From an uncultured Maribacter sp. (GTDB lineage: Bacteria; Bacteroidota; Bacteroidia; Flavobacteriales; Flavobacteriaceae), in NCBI RefSeq assembly GCF_947500405.1, contig NZ_CANMRY010000001.1:124001-188000 (forward strand): DNA of 64,000 nt, given 5' to 3'. A program made the position numbers and the translations under genes. The notes under the pieces were generated by a model. It was not told the origin of the DNA, searched no databases, and saw nothing but the letters and a program-made list of their open reading frames with translations. Below, piece after piece: positions 8,327 to 16,592 of this stretch (the first letter of the stretch is position 1; every line of letters begins with the position of its first letter).

Positions 8327-8965
8327 ATGGCAACATTAAGATTGGGCGATACTGCCCCAGATTTTACAGCAGATAGTTCTATGGGAACTATAAATTTATA
8401 TAAATATTTAGGAGACTCTTGGGGAATTTTATTTTCGCACCCTGCAGATTTTACTCCAGTATGTACTACAGAATTAGGTACAGCTTCTAACTTTAAAGGA
8501 GAGTTTGACAAGCGTAATGTAAAAATGCTAGCATTAAGTGTAGATGGTTCTGACTCTCATAGAGAATGGATAAAAGATATTAATGAAGTACAAGAAACCA
8601 CTGTAAACTTCCCTATTATAGCGGATGAAGATAAAAAAGTATCCGATTTATATGACATGATTCATCCTAAAGCAGACAGTACGCTTACGGTACGTTCGGT
8701 ATTTATTATAGCTCCAGATAAAACGGTAAAACTTACTTTAACATATCCAGCATCAACAGGTCGTAATTTTTATGAATTACTAAGAGTTGTAGATTCTTTA
8801 CAACTTACAGCAAACCATAAAGTTGCAACTCCTGCAAACTGGAAAAATGGAGAAGATGTTGTAGTAAGTCCGGCTATACCTACTTCAAAAGCGAAAGAAA
8901 TATTTAGCAAAGGGGTTAACGAAATAAAGCCTTATTTAAGAATGACACCAGACCCTACTAAATAA
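8327..8965 (+). CDS. Peroxiredoxin, 1-Cys Prx6 type
   Basis: 212 residues. The peroxidatic cysteine is Cys46 in SHPADFTPVCTTELG, the Prx signature PxxxT/SxxC. The long C-terminal part (RSVFIIAPDKTVKLTLTYPA, then LQLTANHKVATPANWKNGED) is characteristic of the Prx6/1-Cys subgroup, which reduces hydrogen peroxide and lipid hydroperoxides in the cytoplasm. Length matches the family (210-220). It has its own promoter region and a strong terminator, so it is monocistronic. Confidence 0.95.
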   Translation: MATLRLGDTAPDFTADSSMGTINLYKYLGDSWGILFSHPADFTPVCTTELGTASNFKGEFDKRNVKMLALSVDGSDSHREWIKDINEVQETTVNFPIIADEDKKVSDLYDMIHPKADSTLTVRSVFIIAPDKTVKLTLTYPASTGRNFYELLRVVDSLQLTANHKVATPANWKNGEDVVVSPAIPTSKAKEIFSKGVNEIKPYLRMTPDPTK

Positions 8966-8986
8966 AGATAATTTTAATAGTACAAA

Positions 8987-9023
8987 AAGAGGGGTAACTA
9001 AAATTAGTTACCCCTCTTCTTTT
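8987..9023 (+). terminator. Intrinsic terminator after the peroxiredoxin gene
   Basis: Perfect 15-bp stem AAGAGGGGTAACTAA / TTAGTTACCCCTCTT with a T-rich tail. Confidence 0.9.
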
Positions 9024-9053
9024 AAAAAATACAATTATAGTATCTTAGTAATT

Positions 9054-9833
9054 ATGAACAAAATTGATATTCGTACAGTAGATGTTGTACAATACATAAA
9101 ACCACTAAGAGAAGGTGGTTCTCTACCCGCCATTGTTAAAGCAGACGATGATTTTCTATACGTTTTAAAATTTAGAGGCGCTGGGCAAGGAAAAAAAGCC
9201 CTGATTGCAGAACTTTTAGGTGGAGAATTTGCTCGCGCTATAGGCTTAAAAGTCCCAGAACTTGTCTTTATGAATCTAGATGATTCTTTTAGTAAAACAG
9301 AGCCCGATGAGGAAATTCAAGATTTACTAAAATTTAGTGTTGGCCTAAATTTAGGATTGCATTATTTATCTAGCGCAATTACTTATGACCCTTTAGTTTC
9401 TACTATAGATGGTACAACAGCGTCTAAAGTTGTTTTATTAGACAGTATAATTAGTAACATAGACCGAACTGCAAAAAATACCAACCTATTACATTGGAAT
9501 AATGAGCTATGGATTATAGATAATGGTGCTAGTTTTTATTTTCATCATAATTGGCCCCAATGGGAAAACCACCTTACTAAAACTTTTCCCCTTATTAAAG
9601 ACCACGTTCTTTTAGAACGTGCTGATAATTTACAATCCGTAGCAAAAGAGATAAAAGATAAAATTAACCAAGAAAAGATTGAAGAAGTTATTTCTTTAAT
9701 ACCAGAAGAATGGTTAATAAATGAAATCGATTCTTTTTCTCCAGATCAAATGAGAGCTGCATATGTATCTTATATAAATGCTAAAATTTCTATGTTAGAT
9801 AATCTAGTTAAAGAAGCCGAAGATGCAAGATAG
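9054..9833 (+). CDS. HipA-like kinase-fold protein
   Basis: 259 residues, recognised as a HipA-like kinase domain usually found beside DUF3037. A P-loop-like region GAGQGKKALIAELLGGEFA (about 42-60) precedes the catalytic loop SNIDRTAKNTNLL (Asp137 and Asn142 in the positions of the HipA catalytic and metal ligands) and IIDNGASFYFHHNW (Asp156, DFG-like). HipA phosphorylates glutamyl-tRNA synthetase, but this family lacks the HipA N-terminal domain and no HipB gene is next to it, so the substrate is unknown. Its end overlaps the DUF3037 start by 11 bp, suggesting translational coupling. Confidence 0.85.
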   Translation: MNKIDIRTVDVVQYIKPLREGGSLPAIVKADDDFLYVLKFRGAGQGKKALIAELLGGEFARAIGLKVPELVFMNLDDSFSKTEPDEEIQDLLKFSVGLNLGLHYLSSAITYDPLVSTIDGTTASKVVLLDSIISNIDRTAKNTNLLHWNNELWIIDNGASFYFHHNWPQWENHLTKTFPLIKDHVLLERADNLQSVAKEIKDKINQEKIEEVISLIPEEWLINEIDSFSPDQMRAAYVSYINAKISMLDNLVKEAEDAR

Positions 9834-10206
9834 AGTTACGTTTGAATATGCTATAATACGAGTTGTACCTAAAGTAGAGCGGCAAGAATTTTTTAATGTT
9901 GGGGTAATTTTATTTTCTAAACGAAAAAAATTTCTAGATATAAAATATAACATTAACCAAAAAAAATTAGAAGCTTTTTCTGAAGAGATAGATATAAACA
10001 TGCTAAAATCTTACTTGAATGCATGGAAACTAGTATGCGAAGGAGTTCCATCTGCTGGTACTATTGGTAAGTTAGAACTATCCGATAGGTTTAGATGGTT
10101 AGCAGCTTCTAGAAGCACAATAATACAAAGCTCAAAAACACATTCCGGAATTTGCGATAATCCAGAAAAAGTTTTAGAAGATATATTTACTAAATACGTA
10201 TTATAG
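9823..10206 (+). CDS. DUF3037 family protein
   Basis: 127 residues opening with FEYAIIRVVPKVERQEFFNVG, the typical DUF3037 start (a short region that recognises itself by yaiiRvvP...egEfvNVGVil). The function is not known. Start ATG at 9823 lies inside the HipA-like gene, in a different frame, a linkage common to these two families. The following glycosylase gene begins 2 bp after its stop, so all three form one operon. Confidence 0.85.
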   Translation: MQDRVTFEYAIIRVVPKVERQEFFNVGVILFSKRKKFLDIKYNINQKKLEAFSEEIDINMLKSYLNAWKLVCEGVPSAGTIGKLELSDRFRWLAASRSTIIQSSKTHSGICDNPEKVLEDIFTKYVL

Positions 10207-10208
10207 AT

Positions 10209-11408
10209 GTGGAGGTAAAAAAAACAGAAACTCTATCCAATAAAGAAGCCCAAAAAATTATATTGCTATCTCAAAAAGTACTAACTGCAAAAAATACTGG
10301 AAGTTCTTTACCTGCTACATTAGATGTTATTGAACATCTTGGATATATACAAATTGACACTATTTCTGTTGTTCAACGCGCACATCATCATACCTTATGG
10401 AATAGAAACCCTCGTTATCAAACTACACATCTATCAGAATTAATTAAAGAAAAAAAAGTTTTTGAATACTGGTCTCATGCAGCAGCTTATTTACCAATAA
10501 AAGAGTATAAATATAGCCTTCCTAGAAAAAATGATTTAGCAATTGGAGCCCAAAAGCACTGGTATAATCCCAATAAAAAACTAATGCAACAGGTTCTTGA
10601 ACGTATTAAAAAGGAAGGACCTTTAATGGCTAAAGATTTTGAAAATACTGGAAAAAAGAACGGTGATTGGACTACAAAACCAACCAAAAAAGCCTTAGAG
10701 TATTTATTTATGCAAGGAGATTTAATGATTTCTTCACGCAAGAATTTCCATAAAGTTTACGATATTACAGAAAGAGTTTTACCCGAAAATATAAACACCA
10801 GTTTACCGTCTCCAGAAGACTACGCCCGATTTTTAATTAAAAAGTATTTAAATGCAAACGGACTTGCTCAAAGTAATGAAATAGCATACTTACTAAAAAA
10901 TATAAAACCTAATATTACTAAAGCTTTAAAAGAAATGCTTCTTAGTAATGAAATAATTAAATGCAATGTAAATAACAAAATATATTACATGCTACCTAAT
11001 ACTATAAACTTACTTAATAAACCTCTATACCGTAGTAAATTAAAAATATTATCTCCTTTTGACAATTTACTTATACAGCGTAAACGAATGCAAGATTTAT
11101 TTAATTTTAATTACTTAATAGAATGCTATATTCCTGAAGCTAAACGAAAATACGGCTACTTTTCATTGCCAATTTTATGGGATGGTAAATTTGCTGCGCG
11201 AATGGACTGTAAAGCGAATAGAAAAGATAAAACATTACACATTAACAATTTAGTTTTAGAACCTTCGCTTAAAAAAATTGATGAATTTTCTATAACTCTA
11301 TCTAAAGAGCTAAAAAAGTTTAAAGAATTTAATAATTGTGATTCTATAAAAGTAAACAGAACAAATCCTACAAATATTAAACAACTTATAGAAAAGCAAC
11401 TTAATTAA
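10209..11408 (+). CDS. AlkZ/YcaQ-type winged-helix DNA glycosylase
   Basis: 399 residues of the HTH_42 / AlkZ family. Residues 48-50 are QID inside LGYIQIDTISVVQRAHHHTL, the QxD catalytic motif of AlkZ-type glycosylases; NRNPRYQTTHL, FEYWSHAAAYLP and the C-terminal LSPFDNLLIQRKRMQDLFNF are also family features. Characterised relatives (AlkZ, AlkX/YcaQ) release alkylated bases or unhook interstrand crosslinks. The start is GTG at 10209, since the ATG two bases earlier is out of frame and the preceding stop is at 10204-10206. It is the third gene of the HipA-like operon. Confidence 0.9.
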   Translation: MEVKKTETLSNKEAQKIILLSQKVLTAKNTGSSLPATLDVIEHLGYIQIDTISVVQRAHHHTLWNRNPRYQTTHLSELIKEKKVFEYWSHAAAYLPIKEYKYSLPRKNDLAIGAQKHWYNPNKKLMQQVLERIKKEGPLMAKDFENTGKKNGDWTTKPTKKALEYLFMQGDLMISSRKNFHKVYDITERVLPENINTSLPSPEDYARFLIKKYLNANGLAQSNEIAYLLKNIKPNITKALKEMLLSNEIIKCNVNNKIYYMLPNTINLLNKPLYRSKLKILSPFDNLLIQRKRMQDLFNFNYLIECYIPEAKRKYGYFSLPILWDGKFAARMDCKANRKDKTLHINNLVLEPSLKKIDEFSITLSKELKKFKEFNNCDSIKVNRTNPTNIKQLIEKQLN

Positions 11409-11425
11409 ACCATGTTGATGTTGAG

Positions 11426-11575
11426 ATGAAGCATGCTATTAGAAAAGGTAATTTAAAATTAGGACTACATATTCTTATTAGAAATTCGGTCAAAGAAAAG
11501 TTATCTAACTTATTCACAGCACTTAAAGCAGAAAAATTAAAACTACAGAGTGGTATTAATAAAAAAAAATGCTAA
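11426..11575 (+). CDS. Short unrecognised ORF, possibly a gene remnant
   Basis: 49 codons (MKHAIRKGNLKLGL, then a lysine-rich end). The frame is open upstream of the ATG as well, so it may be the tail of a decayed gene rather than a real start. It has no recognised motif, membrane segment or signal peptide. It lies between the AlkZ-like gene and cspA. Confidence 0.25.
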   Translation: MKHAIRKGNLKLGLHILIRNSVKEKLSNLFTALKAEKLKLQSGINKKKC

Positions 11576-11654
11576 TTCTTAAAATATTTATACCATAAAA
11601 CATTGATAACCTAAAGATAACTTACTAAAAATCTTACATTTAATAATTTAGCAG

Positions 11655-11662
11655 TATATTTG
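11655..11662 (+). promoter_or_regulatory. cspA -7 promoter box
   Basis: TATATTTG fits TAnnTTTG; the start codon is 30 bp downstream. A TTTA at about the right distance upstream may replace the -33 TTTG. Confidence 0.6.
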
Positions 11663-11691
11663 CGCTTTAATAATTATTTAATATTTGTATT

Positions 11692-11886
11692 ATGAGTAAA
11701 GGAACAGTAAAATTCTTCAACGATTCCAAAGGTTATGGTTTCATCACTGAAGATGGTTCAAACGAAGATCACTTTGTACACATTTCTGGCTTGATCGATG
11801 AAGTTCGTGAAGGTGATGTTGTAGAATTTGAACTACAACAAGGTAAAAAAGGATTAAACGCCGTTAATGTGAAAGTAGTTGACTAG
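11692..11886 (+). CDS. cspA: Cold-shock protein, CspA family
   Basis: 64 residues, a single cold-shock OB-fold domain. RNP1 is KGYGFITE and RNP2 is HFVHISGL; the opening SKGTVKFFNDSKGYGF and the EFELQQGKKGLNAVNV end are standard. These proteins bind single-stranded RNA and DNA and loosen mRNA structure. The codon use looks richer in preferred codons than in neighbours, suggesting high expression. It is flanked by its own promoter and terminator. Confidence 0.97.
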   Translation: MSKGTVKFFNDSKGYGFITEDGSNEDHFVHISGLIDEVREGDVVEFELQQGKKGLNAVNVKVVD

Positions 11887-11912
11887 GTAACGATTTTAAC
11901 TTTTTTATAGTA

Positions 11913-11947
11913 AAAACCCAAACAAATATGTTTGGGTTTTTCTTTTT
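11913..11947 (+). terminator. cspA terminator
   Basis: Perfect 12-bp stem AAAACCCAAACA / TGTTTGGGTTTT with loop AATA and a T-rich tail. Confidence 0.9.
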
Positions 11948-12073
11948 TAATAATCAAAAATGTAAGAAATAAGCTTCTTTTATATTTTATCAATATAATT
12001 ACGCAACCTTTTATAATTTATTTATCTAAGTATTAAAACGTAATAAGTTCCCCAAAGAACTAAACTTATATTT

Positions 12074-12160
12074 ATGACAACTTTTTTTTCCATTTTGTTT
12101 GTATTACTTTTTATTAATGCAGTACTTCTCTTTTTTAGTGTAGGTAAAGCAAAAAAATAA
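12074..12160 (+). CDS. Putative single-helix membrane microprotein, copy A (28 aa)
   Basis: 28 codons beginning MTTFFSILFVLLFINAV. It is almost wholly one hydrophobic helix with a basic end (GKAKK). It resembles the ORFs at 12240 and 27945: after M-T come F-F-x-I, an Asn at residue 15 in mid-helix, a Ser at residue 22 and a Lys-rich tail. This repeated pattern, at three places in one window, is the support that it is translated; length alone would not suffice. No function is known. No -7 box was clearly placed. Confidence 0.5.
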   Translation: MTTFFSILFVLLFINAVLLFFSVGKAKK

Positions 12161-12190
12161 AGAATAGTAAGTAGGGTTTTTACTGGCCCT

Positions 12191-12210
12191 GTTGTTTTAT
12201 AAAAAACAAC
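12191..12210 (+). terminator. Weak hairpin between microprotein ORFs
   Basis: Stem GTTGTTTT / AAAACAAC with a 4-base loop between copies A and B. It is AT-rich and lacks a clean T run, so termination is uncertain. Confidence 0.3.
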
Positions 12211-12239
12211 TAAAAATTTGATTCCCTTAATTTTTACTT

Positions 12240-12341
12240 ATGACAACTTTCTTTGGTATTGTATTTTTTCTTTTACTATTAAACTGTATTTTTTTTATTC
12301 TCAGTTTTAAAAAACAGAAAAAGTCTAAAAAAATCATATAA
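12240..12341 (+). CDS. Putative single-helix membrane microprotein, copy B (33 aa)
   Basis: 33 codons beginning MTTFFGIVFFLLLLNCIFF. It aligns without gaps to copy A over 25 residues: MTTFF, Ile7, Phe9, Leu11-Leu12, Asn15, Ser22, Lys25, with the tail KKQKKSKK. Positively charged residues after the helix predict the C-terminus inside. The two copies are tandem, 79 bp apart, and probably arose by duplication. No function is known. Confidence 0.5.
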   Translation: MTTFFGIVFFLLLLNCIFFILSFKKQKKSKKII

Positions 12342-12346
12342 AAAAA

Positions 12347-12369
12347 CCCTTTTCCAGTAAAGAAAAGGG
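12347..12369. terminator. Terminator of the cyclophilin-FKBP gene
   Basis: Stem CCCTTTT / AAAAGGG; read on the minus strand it is followed by a run of T, just past the end of the prolyl isomerase gene. It may also stop transcripts from the microprotein ORFs. Confidence 0.75.
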
Positions 12370-12395
12370 CCTTTATATATTGTAGAATGAGGATT

Positions 12396-13328
12396 TTATC
12401 CTACACCCATTAACTCTACGTCAAAAATTAGAGTAGCATCTGGTGGTATAACACCACCTGCTCCTGCACTACCATACGCTAAATTAGAAGGAATAACAAA
12501 ACGCGCTTTATCTCCTACTTTTAATAAAGCAATACCTTCATCCCATCCTGGAATTACTTGTCCTATTCCTAATTGAAAATCTATTGGTTCATTACGCTTA
12601 TAAGAAGAGTCAAAAACTTGACCGCTTAATAAAGAACCTTCATAGTGTACAGATACTTTCTTTCCACTTTCAGCTTGCGCTCCAGAACCATTTTGAATCA
12701 TTTTGTAACGTAAACCACTTTCTGTTTGATCAAAACCAGCTGCAACTTTATCTAACTCTGCTGCTTGTCTTGCCTTTTCAGCTGCTTTTCTTTCTTCACC
12801 AGAACTTGCAAAAGTTTTAAAAGCCTGTAAAGCATCCCAAGCTTTTGCTTCTTCACCTACACGTACAATCTCTAAACTGTCAATTTTATCTCCTTGCGCT
12901 ACAGCATCAACCACTTCTTGTCCTGCAGCTACATTACCAAAAACCGTATGCTTATTATCTAACCATGGTGTTGGAACGTGTGTTATAAAAAATTGACTTC
13001 CATTTGTACCAGGCCCAGCATTTGCCATAGATAAAACTCCTGGCTCACTATGATTTAAGTCTGGATGAAACTCGTCATCAAATTTATAACCAGCGTCTCC
13101 TGTTCCAGTACCTAGTGGACAACCACCTTGTATCATAAAATCTGGAATTACTCTATGAAAACTTAAACCATCATAATAAGCTTCTCCTGCAGATTTTGCT
13201 GAGTTTTCCATTTTACCCTCTGCTAAAGCAACAAAGTTACCTACAGTTCCTGGGGTTTTATCATGTGTGAGTTTTACTAATATCTCACCTTTAGTTGTAT
13301 TGAATTTTGCGTAAATGCCGTCTTGCAT
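12396..13328 (-). CDS. Dual-domain peptidyl-prolyl isomerase: cyclophilin fused to FKBP
   Basis: 310 residues with two unrelated isomerase folds. Cyclophilin (about 1-165): FHRVIPDFMIQGG with catalytic Arg59, and TNGSQFFITHVPTPWLDNKH. FKBP (about 205-310): ESGKKVSVHYEGSLLSGQVF, then IPGWDEGIALLKVGDKARFV and AYGSAGAGGVIPPDATLIFD. A charged linker joins them. No signal peptide is seen, so it acts in the cytoplasm, where both domains would catalyse proline cis-trans isomerisation during folding. Such dual-family immunophilins are known in few groups but recur in Bacteroidota. It is monocistronic. Confidence 0.93.
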   Translation of the reverse strand: MQDGIYAKFNTTKGEILVKLTHDKTPGTVGNFVALAEGKMENSAKSAGEAYYDGLSFHRVIPDFMIQGGCPLGTGTGDAGYKFDDEFHPDLNHSEPGVLSMANAGPGTNGSQFFITHVPTPWLDNKHTVFGNVAAGQEVVDAVAQGDKIDSLEIVRVGEEAKAWDALQAFKTFASSGEERKAAEKARQAAELDKVAAGFDQTESGLRYKMIQNGSGAQAESGKKVSVHYEGSLLSGQVFDSSYKRNEPIDFQLGIGQVIPGWDEGIALLKVGDKARFVIPSNLAYGSAGAGGVIPPDATLIFDVELMGVG

Positions 13329-13350
13329 AATGCTATTTTTATATGAGCGG

Positions 13351-13358
13351 CAAAGATA
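13351..13358 (-). promoter_or_regulatory. -7 promoter box of the cyclophilin-FKBP gene
   Basis: TATCTTTG on the minus strand fits TAnnTTTG and lies 22 bp before the start codon. Confidence 0.6.
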
Positions 13359-13433
13359 CTAATTTTTAAAAGTTTTTACCACGCTATTACAGCAATTACC
13401 TTAGAATCCTATTCTAAATTTTAGTTAGTAATG

Positions 13434-14831
13434 CTAGCCTTTAATTTTTGGCAGCATCTTTACTCCGTAAGTATCAAAAAGATAAACTAAGCTTGCCATT
13501 GTTGCTGCGCCAAGTTGTAATTCTCTTTTATTTACGTGCTCAAATGTATCATTCTCTGCATGGTGGTGGTCAAAATATCTTTGAGAATCTGGTCTTAACC
13601 CAGCCAATACTATGTTTTCATTTTTTAGAGGACCTACATCTGCACCACTTCCTCCTCGTACAAACATGTGAATTAAATATGGTTCAAATAATTTTTTCCA
13701 ACTTTCTACTTGTTTAAAATTTGCATCTGAACAATCAAAAGAAAAACCTCTTGGCGTAAATCCGCCTGCATCACTTTCCAATGCAAAAACATGATTTTCC
13801 TTTTTGCTTTTTGCTACCTCAGCATATTTATTACCACCACGCAAACCGTTTTCTTCATTCATAAATAAAACTACCCGTATAGTACGTTTTGGTTTGTACC
13901 CTGTTTCCTTTAGTAAACGTAATACCTCCATACTTTGCACTACTCCAGCTCCATCATCATGAGAACCATCTCCTAAATCCCAAGAATCTAAATGGCCGCC
14001 CACTATCATAATTTCATTTGGGTAAGTGGTTCCTTTTATTTCTCCTATAACATTAAAAGATTCTACATCCTTATACTGCTTGCAATTTTGCTTAAAATAG
14101 AATTTTATATCTGGGTTAAGTTTTAAAGTTGTACTTAATAATTCTGCTCCATTGGTACTTATAGCTGCTGCAGGGACTCTATTAGTTACTGGAGTATCTC
14201 CATAACTCATAGAACCAGTATGTGGAAAATCGTCTAAACGTAAATTAACCGATCTTACAATTACGCCAACAGCTCCATATTTCCCAGCTTCTTCTGCACC
14301 GGAATAACGCTGGTCTACACAACCGGAATAAGAATGAAATGTGCTTATTAATGTTGGCTCCATTGGCCTATTATAAAAAACTATTTTTCCTTCTATATTT
14401 TCTTTCCCTAACGCTTTTAAATCTTCAATCCCTTTAACCTCTATTATATTTGCTTTTACACCTTTCTGTGCTGTAGCTACAGAACCTCCTAATGCACAAA
14501 TTGGAACGTTTGTAGTTTCTCCTGGTGATGTTTCAAAATAAGCAAATTCAGGAGTACCTCTCACCCATTTTGGAACCATTACGGATTGTAACCATACCCT
14601 ATCTAAACCTAAAGAGTCTAATTCTTTCTTTGTATACTCTACTGCTTTTTGTGCTTGTATAGAACCAGATAACCTTCCTCCTATTTGGTTAGAAAGATAA
14701 TTAAGCCAATCGTAACCTTGCCCCTTTACTAATGAGGCATTATAAATATTTTTTAATTGTTTTTCATCTGCTGTTTGCGCATTACTAACAAATACAGAGA
14801 ATAGTATTAGTATGAGAAAGTTATTTTTCAT
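13434..14831 (-). CDS. Secreted M28-family zinc aminopeptidase
   Basis: 465 residues with a signal peptide (about 1-19). A PA-like inserted domain (about 110-250) precedes the M28 metallopeptidase core. Zinc ligands are in VGGHLDSWDLGDG (His280, Asp282), HDDGAG (Asp292) and NEENGLRGG; the last His is in DHHHAENDT. Family members remove N-terminal residues from peptides outside the cytoplasm. The start overlaps the end of the PPK2 gene by 11 bp, so the two are likely co-transcribed although their functions do not obviously connect. Confidence 0.92.
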   Translation of the reverse strand: MKNNFLILILFSVFVSNAQTADEKQLKNIYNASLVKGQGYDWLNYLSNQIGGRLSGSIQAQKAVEYTKKELDSLGLDRVWLQSVMVPKWVRGTPEFAYFETSPGETTNVPICALGGSVATAQKGVKANIIEVKGIEDLKALGKENIEGKIVFYNRPMEPTLISTFHSYSGCVDQRYSGAEEAGKYGAVGVIVRSVNLRLDDFPHTGSMSYGDTPVTNRVPAAAISTNGAELLSTTLKLNPDIKFYFKQNCKQYKDVESFNVIGEIKGTTYPNEIMIVGGHLDSWDLGDGSHDDGAGVVQSMEVLRLLKETGYKPKRTIRVVLFMNEENGLRGGNKYAEVAKSKKENHVFALESDAGGFTPRGFSFDCSDANFKQVESWKKLFEPYLIHMFVRGGSGADVGPLKNENIVLAGLRPDSQRYFDHHHAENDTFEHVNKRELQLGAATMASLVYLFDTYGVKMLPKIKG

Positions 14832-15702
14832 TATTTAATTGATTTTCGTAATCCTCTAAATTAGCCATTATTTTACTATCTAAAGCTGGCTCTACCACAT
14901 CTTTGTATTTTTTTAACTCTTGTAATAAGATACTTGCTACAATTACCCTTGCACCTTTTTTATTATCCGCAGGTATTATATACCATGGAGCATGCTCTTT
15001 ATTTGTATTAAGTATTGCTTCCTCATAACAATCCTGATAAGCATCCCATAATTTACGTTCTTTTAAGTCTCCTGGCGAAAATTTCCAATGCTTTTCCTTT
15101 ATTGCTAATCTTCGTAATAACCTTTGTCTTTGTTCTTCTTTAGAAAGGTTTAAGAAAAACTTAAAAATAATAGTACCATTTTCTGCTAAATTTTTCTCAA
15201 AATCATTAATCTGCCTAAATCTTCTATCCCAAAATTCTTGATTTATATCATCTACGCTATCTATTCCTGGTATATGCTCTCCTAAAATATATTCTGGGTG
15301 AACCCTTGTTACTAAAACATTCTCATAATGCGTTCTATTAAAAACCCCAAAGGTTCCTTTTGCTGGTAATGCTATATAATGTCTCCATAAATAATTATGA
15401 CTTCGTTCTAAATCTGTAGGAACCTTAAAACTATGTACTTCTACCCCGCTAACATTAAAATCTTTAAATACTTCTCTTATTAAACTGTCTTTACCAGAAG
15501 TATCCATTCCTTGCAGACAAATTAACACACTATACTTATCGTGCGCATAAAAAACATCTTGCAATTCCCCTAAATCTCTCCTAATTGATTTTAAATCCTT
15601 TTTTAATTCTTTATCTGTTACATTAAAATTTTCATAGGTATCTATATTTTTAATTGCTGTGCTTTTTTTTGCTAAATAAGTTTCTGATTTTATATTATGC
15701 AT
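14821..15702 (-). CDS. ppk2: Polyphosphate kinase 2 family protein
   Basis: 293 residues from the ATG at 15702 (MHNIKSETYLAKKS). Walker A is in LQGMDTSGKDSLIREVF; then HDYLWRHY-like SHNYLWRHYIALPAKGTFGV, NRTHYENVLVTRVHPE and EQRQRLLRRLA carry the lid arginines. PPK2 enzymes move phosphate between polyphosphate and nucleoside mono- or diphosphates. Which nucleotide is used cannot be read. The frame extends to 15813, but the extra 37 residues are unlike the family, so the inner start is preferred. Confidence 0.9.
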   Translation of the reverse strand: MHNIKSETYLAKKSTAIKNIDTYENFNVTDKELKKDLKSIRRDLGELQDVFYAHDKYSVLICLQGMDTSGKDSLIREVFKDFNVSGVEVHSFKVPTDLERSHNYLWRHYIALPAKGTFGVFNRTHYENVLVTRVHPEYILGEHIPGIDSVDDINQEFWDRRFRQINDFEKNLAENGTIIFKFFLNLSKEEQRQRLLRRLAIKEKHWKFSPGDLKERKLWDAYQDCYEEAILNTNKEHAPWYIIPADNKKGARVIVASILLQELKKYKDVVEPALDSKIMANLEDYENQLNNEK

Positions 15703-15899
15703 ATTACTAAATTGTGTATTAGTTATTTTTTTAAAGGTAAAAAATGTTGTTTTAAATATCCTTTTATCTACTAAAACTTTCCATTTATCAGGATCAACGA
15801 TATTAATTTGCATTCCATCGAAAATCTATTTCTAATGAGGTAACTATATGTATTTTTACATTGTAATAACCCAAATTTTACATTTAAACTAATTTTACT

Positions 15900-16586
15900 A
15901 TGAAGTATTCATACTTTATTTTACTTACTATAACACTTTGCTTATTTTCTTCTTTTAAGCTTAGTAAACCATGCGAATATGCAGGTTCTAATATTGGTTT
16001 TGTAAAAACCGAAACACAAAAGGCTATTAATAAAAATGATATTAATATTGCACGCTATCATGCCTATAAAGCCATAAAGGCTATTGAAAAAACAAAAAAA
16101 CAATTAAACAACTGCGGCTGTGATTATGCTGCAACTAGCATAGAAGATAGTTTTAAAGATTTAGTTTTAGCTACTAGAGCTACTACTATAAGAAGTACGC
16201 GAATATTGCTAAACCGTTCTTTAGAAAAAACAATAGGAAGTCTAGAGGCTTTAGAAAAACACGAGTTACATAATAGTGATTATGCTAGTGATGTTTTAGA
16301 AGTAAACACCCTAGATGTTAGCAAAAAAAATAAATCTTTGGCTGCTCCTAAAGGCATTTTATTAGAGAAAAAAATAGATTCTACCTTATTTGCGTATGAA
16401 AATTCTTTGCAAAAAATAATAGAAACTGTAGATTGTAAAAAAGCACTAAGCTATGCTACTCACATTTTTGAACATTGTGAGCAACAATTACTTAAACCTA
16501 ATTTATCTGAAGGTAAAAAATATTATAATTTACGTACTAAAGAAATTACTGCAAATGCTATAGAGCAATTAAACAATTGTAATTAG
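15900..16586 (+). CDS. Secreted helical protein of unknown function
   Basis: 228 residues with a probable signal peptide (about 1-22, ILLTITLCLFSSFKLSKP). The rest is mostly predicted helix, with cysteine pairs (NNCGCDYAATSIEDSF and VDCKK...FEHCEQQ). I do not recognise a characterised family, though proteins of this look occur in Flavobacteriaceae. It is transcribed alone, convergent with the NtrC-type regulator (6 bp apart) and divergent from PPK2. Confidence 0.75.
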   Translation: MKYSYFILLTITLCLFSSFKLSKPCEYAGSNIGFVKTETQKAINKNDINIARYHAYKAIKAIEKTKKQLNNCGCDYAATSIEDSFKDLVLATRATTIRSTRILLNRSLEKTIGSLEALEKHELHNSDYASDVLEVNTLDVSKKNKSLAAPKGILLEKKIDSTLFAYENSLQKIIETVDCKKALSYATHIFEHCEQQLLKPNLSEGKKYYNLRTKEITANAIEQLNNCN

Positions 16587-16592
16587 CACAGC

